This document shows, piece after piece, positions 6,514 through 7,475 of a stretch of DNA of 7,475 nt (position 1 is the stretch's first letter; every line of letters begins with the position of its first letter). Location of the stretch: the NCBI GenBank assembly GCA_946479055.1, contig CAMLEX010000228.1, positions 1-7,475 on the forward strand, in the 5' to 3' direction. The stretch comes from an uncultured Bacteroidota bacterium. GTDB taxonomy: Bacteria; Bacteroidota; Bacteroidia; Chitinophagales; Chitinophagaceae. The notes beneath the pieces were generated by a model that saw only the letters and a program-made list of their open reading frames with translations, ran no database searches and was not told the DNA's origin. The position numbers and the translations under genes were made by a program.

Positions 6514-6738
6514 TTATTCCTCAGTAAATCGTGGAATTGCAGAATCAACGGATAATTGTTCAGGAGGAACACTTTGCTTTCTTGCCTTGAATTCGGCGGT
6601 TAGCATGTCAATGGTCTGTTTACAGGTATAAAACTCATCAGTTTTTATGTTATTAGTAAGCATTTGTGTATACAAAGCAGTATGTTCTACAAGTTGGTTA
6701 ATCAGAGCAGCGTTTGACATTTCTTTGAATTGGTGCAT
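6514..6738 (-). CDS. Small hypothetical protein, 74 residues
   Basis: A predicted mostly helical soluble protein: residues 8-50 (SNAALINQLVEHTALYTQM, then DEFYTCKQTIDMLTAEFKARK) have the heptad-like pattern of a two-helix hairpin, followed by a Pro-rich, disordered-looking end. A perfect promoter box on the minus strand (6768-6775) lies about 30 bp upstream and supports expression. The first ATG (6738) is taken; an internal ATG at 6720 (M7) is an alternative start. No family is assigned, no catalytic motif is seen, and one Cys is present. The upstream gene at 6169-6426 converges on it. Confidence 0.6.
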   Translation of the reverse strand: MHQFKEMSNAALINQLVEHTALYTQMLTNNIKTDEFYTCKQTIDMLTAEFKARKQSVPPEQLSVDSAIPRFTEE

Positions 6739-6767
6739 TATGGACTGGATTAGTGGTGCTTTGGTTT

Positions 6768-6775
6768 CAAAAATA
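6768..6775 (-). promoter_or_regulatory. Bacteroidota -7 promoter box for the 74-residue protein gene
   Basis: On the minus strand the sequence reads TATTTTTG, a perfect TAnnTTTG match. It ends about 30 bp upstream of the ATG at 6738, implying a leader of roughly 20-25 bases. No clear -33 TTTG is seen at standard spacing. Confidence 0.5.
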
Positions 6776-6884
6776 GTGCTAAGATAAGTTTCGTAAAAGT
6801 AAAATCAAAGCATGTTGCCCTGGTTGACGCTTTTACTAATAATAACAGGGGCATCATCTGCTAATTTATCCTAAAATGATTTGC

Positions 6885-6894
6885 CTTTCCTTCG
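6885..6894. repeat. Left flanking direct repeat (target-site duplication) of the MITE
   Basis: CTTTCCTTCG here is identical to 7039-7048 on the other side of the element. Because its last G can also belong to the terminal repeat, the true duplication is between 8 bp (TTTCCTTC) and 10 bp. Confidence 0.8.
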
Positions 6895-7039
6895 GGTGCA
6901 TTTCAAATTGTCGCATGGAAATGGCTTCATAACACCAGCACTTGTCAGACTCTGCGTCTTCTCCGCCGGGGCCTAAGCGATTTCGGATAAAAAAATCAAT
7001 AGGGGTGGGTTTAGGTAGGCGTCAATTTGAAATGCACCC
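6894..7039. mobile_element. MITE-like non-autonomous transposable element (about 146 bp)
   Basis: The ends are perfect 17-bp inverted repeats, GGGTGCATTTCAAATTG (6894-6910) and its reverse complement (7023-7039). They extend to 20 of 21 matches (6894-6914 with 7019-7039). Identical direct repeats CTTTCCTTCG flank the element. The interior of roughly 100 bp has no transposase gene, so this is a MITE or strongly deleted insertion sequence that would depend on a transposase elsewhere. Exact ends and duplication suggest recent insertion. The parent family is not assigned: several IS families with GG-starting ends make 8-10 bp duplications. It lies 37 bp upstream of the -7 box of the acyl-CoA dehydrogenase gene, in the 370-bp gap between that gene and the 74-residue protein gene. 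Confidence 0.85.
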
Positions 7040-7048
7040 TTTCCTTCG
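7039..7048. repeat. Right flanking direct repeat (target-site duplication) of the MITE
   Basis: CTTTCCTTCG, identical to 6885-6894, directly abuts the right terminal inverted repeat. Collapsing the two copies and removing the element restores a plausible uninterrupted intergenic sequence. Confidence 0.8.
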
Positions 7049-7076
7049 ATAAGCTCTAAACCACAAACTTTTCTAA

Positions 7077-7084
7077 TACCTTTG
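7077..7084 (+). promoter_or_regulatory. Bacteroidota -7 promoter box for the acyl-CoA dehydrogenase gene
   Basis: TACCTTTG is a perfect TAnnTTTG match ending 24 bp before the ATG at 7109, which implies a short leader. The -33 position falls near 7053-7057, only about 15 bp from the right end of the MITE, so the insertion leaves the core promoter intact but replaces everything upstream of it. Confidence 0.6.
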
Positions 7085-7108
7085 CGCCAAATTTAAATAG
7101 ATTGCTAT

Positions 7109-7475
7109 ATGGCGGCCCGTACAGATAATTTTATAAGTCCGGATTACTTTAATGTAGATGATTTATTAAGCGAAGAACACAAGCTTGTCCGAGATTCTGT
7201 GCGTAATTATGTAAAAAAAGAGATCTCACCTATTATAGAAGATTATGCGCAACGGGCGGAGTTTCCGCAACAGATCATAAAGCAGTTAGGTGATCTGGGA
7301 TGTTTTGGACCTACAGTACCTGTTGAATATGGTGGTGGTGGTTTGGATTATATCAGTTATGGCTTGATGATGCAGGAACTGGAACGTGGCGATAGTGGTG
7401 TTCGTTCTACTGCATCAGTGCAGGGATCGTTGGTGATGTTTCCTATTTATGCATATGGCAATGAAGCGCAACGAA
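7109..7475 (+). CDS. gcdH: Glutaryl-CoA dehydrogenase-type acyl-CoA dehydrogenase, N-terminal part
   Basis: An FAD-dependent acyl-CoA dehydrogenase; the first 122 codons are visible and the gene runs off the right edge (family length about 390). The N-terminal helical domain is intact: LLSEEHKLVRDSVRNYV (19-35), LGCFGPTVPVEYGGGGLDYISYG (63-85), and MMQELERGDSGVRSTASVQ (87-105) then SLVMFPIYAYGNEAQR (107-122). The RS pair (R99, S100) lies where human glutaryl-CoA dehydrogenase carries Arg94/Ser95 (mature numbering), which contact the substrate carboxylate, and the SVQ.SLVM.PIYAYG run is typical of that subfamily. This points to oxidative decarboxylation of glutaryl-CoA to crotonyl-CoA in lysine/tryptophan breakdown. 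The catalytic glutamate lies beyond the edge, so a non-decarboxylating relative is not excluded. Its own promoter lies just upstream (7077-7084), with a MITE before it. Confidence 0.85.
   Translation, partial: MAARTDNFISPDYFNVDDLLSEEHKLVRDSVRNYVKKEISPIIEDYAQRAEFPQQIIKQLGDLGCFGPTVPVEYGGGGLDYISYGLMMQELERGDSGVRSTASVQGSLVMFPIYAYGNEAQR

Noticed and set aside
6793..6836. Inverted repeat GTAAAAG...CTTTTAC with a possible GC-rich inner stem, considered as a terminator or small RNA
   Set aside because: The arms are only 7 AT-rich bases about 30 bases apart and the inner pairing is imperfect, so chance is the simpler explanation.
6866..7018. A stop-free minus-strand stretch of about 47 codons through the MITE, ending at 6866-6868 and containing residues such as DFFIRNRLGPGGED
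   Set aside because: It looks protein-like, but it begins at a stop inside the terminal repeat, has an ATG only near its end, crosses the element border into host DNA and matches no transposase I know. A run of this length is expected by chance fairly often.
1..7475. A new defence, toxin-antitoxin or biosynthetic system spanning the window
   Set aside because: The genes are on mixed strands with separate promoters, and the recognised families are metabolic or envelope functions. No nuclease, reverse transcriptase, NTPase effector or biosynthetic core enzyme is seen.

Overview
The window reads as chromosomal DNA of a Bacteroidota bacterium, most likely close to the Chitinophagaceae. Three things point there. 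Perfect matches to the Bacteroidota -7 promoter box TAnnTTTG sit at sensible distances before three genes. Start codons follow A/T-rich leaders rather than strong Shine-Dalgarno sites. The recognisable proteins (HRYAAH/HRMHH desaturase, GcdH-type acyl-CoA dehydrogenase, ArnT-like glycosyltransferase) look like versions from that phylum. The lineage is an inference from memory, without database searches.

Layout. 1-338 (minus): 5' part of an acyl-lipid/acyl-CoA desaturase cut by the left edge. 339-617: divergent intergenic region with a tight hairpin (448-464) and a promoter. 618-1268 (plus): YdcF/DUF218 protein. 1269-2279: about 1 kb without a convincing gene. Its first part is a diverged tandem duplication of the ydcF 3' end together with a palindromic repeat; the rest holds only doubtful short ORFs. 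2280-3008 (plus): compact nitrilase-superfamily hydrolase. 3059-3526 (plus): SRPBCC/AHSA1-type protein. 3641-5335 (plus): ArnT-like polytopic glycosyltransferase. 5344-6009 (minus): six-helix membrane protein of unknown function, tail-to-tail with the glycosyltransferase. 6169-6426 (plus) and 6514-6738 (minus): two small unrecognised genes. 6894-7039: a MITE with near-perfect terminal inverted repeats and flanking direct repeats. 7109-7475 (plus): N-terminal third of a glutaryl-CoA-dehydrogenase-type acyl-CoA dehydrogenase, cut by the right edge.

The genes do not form an obvious pathway or a defence or conflict system. Lipid and acyl metabolism stands at both edges, with envelope/membrane functions (glycosyltransferase, integral membrane protein) in the middle. 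The most informative structures are non-coding: the ydcF-tail tandem duplication, which preserves a relic of the protein's last 15 codons, and the MITE lodged just upstream of the acyl-CoA dehydrogenase promoter.
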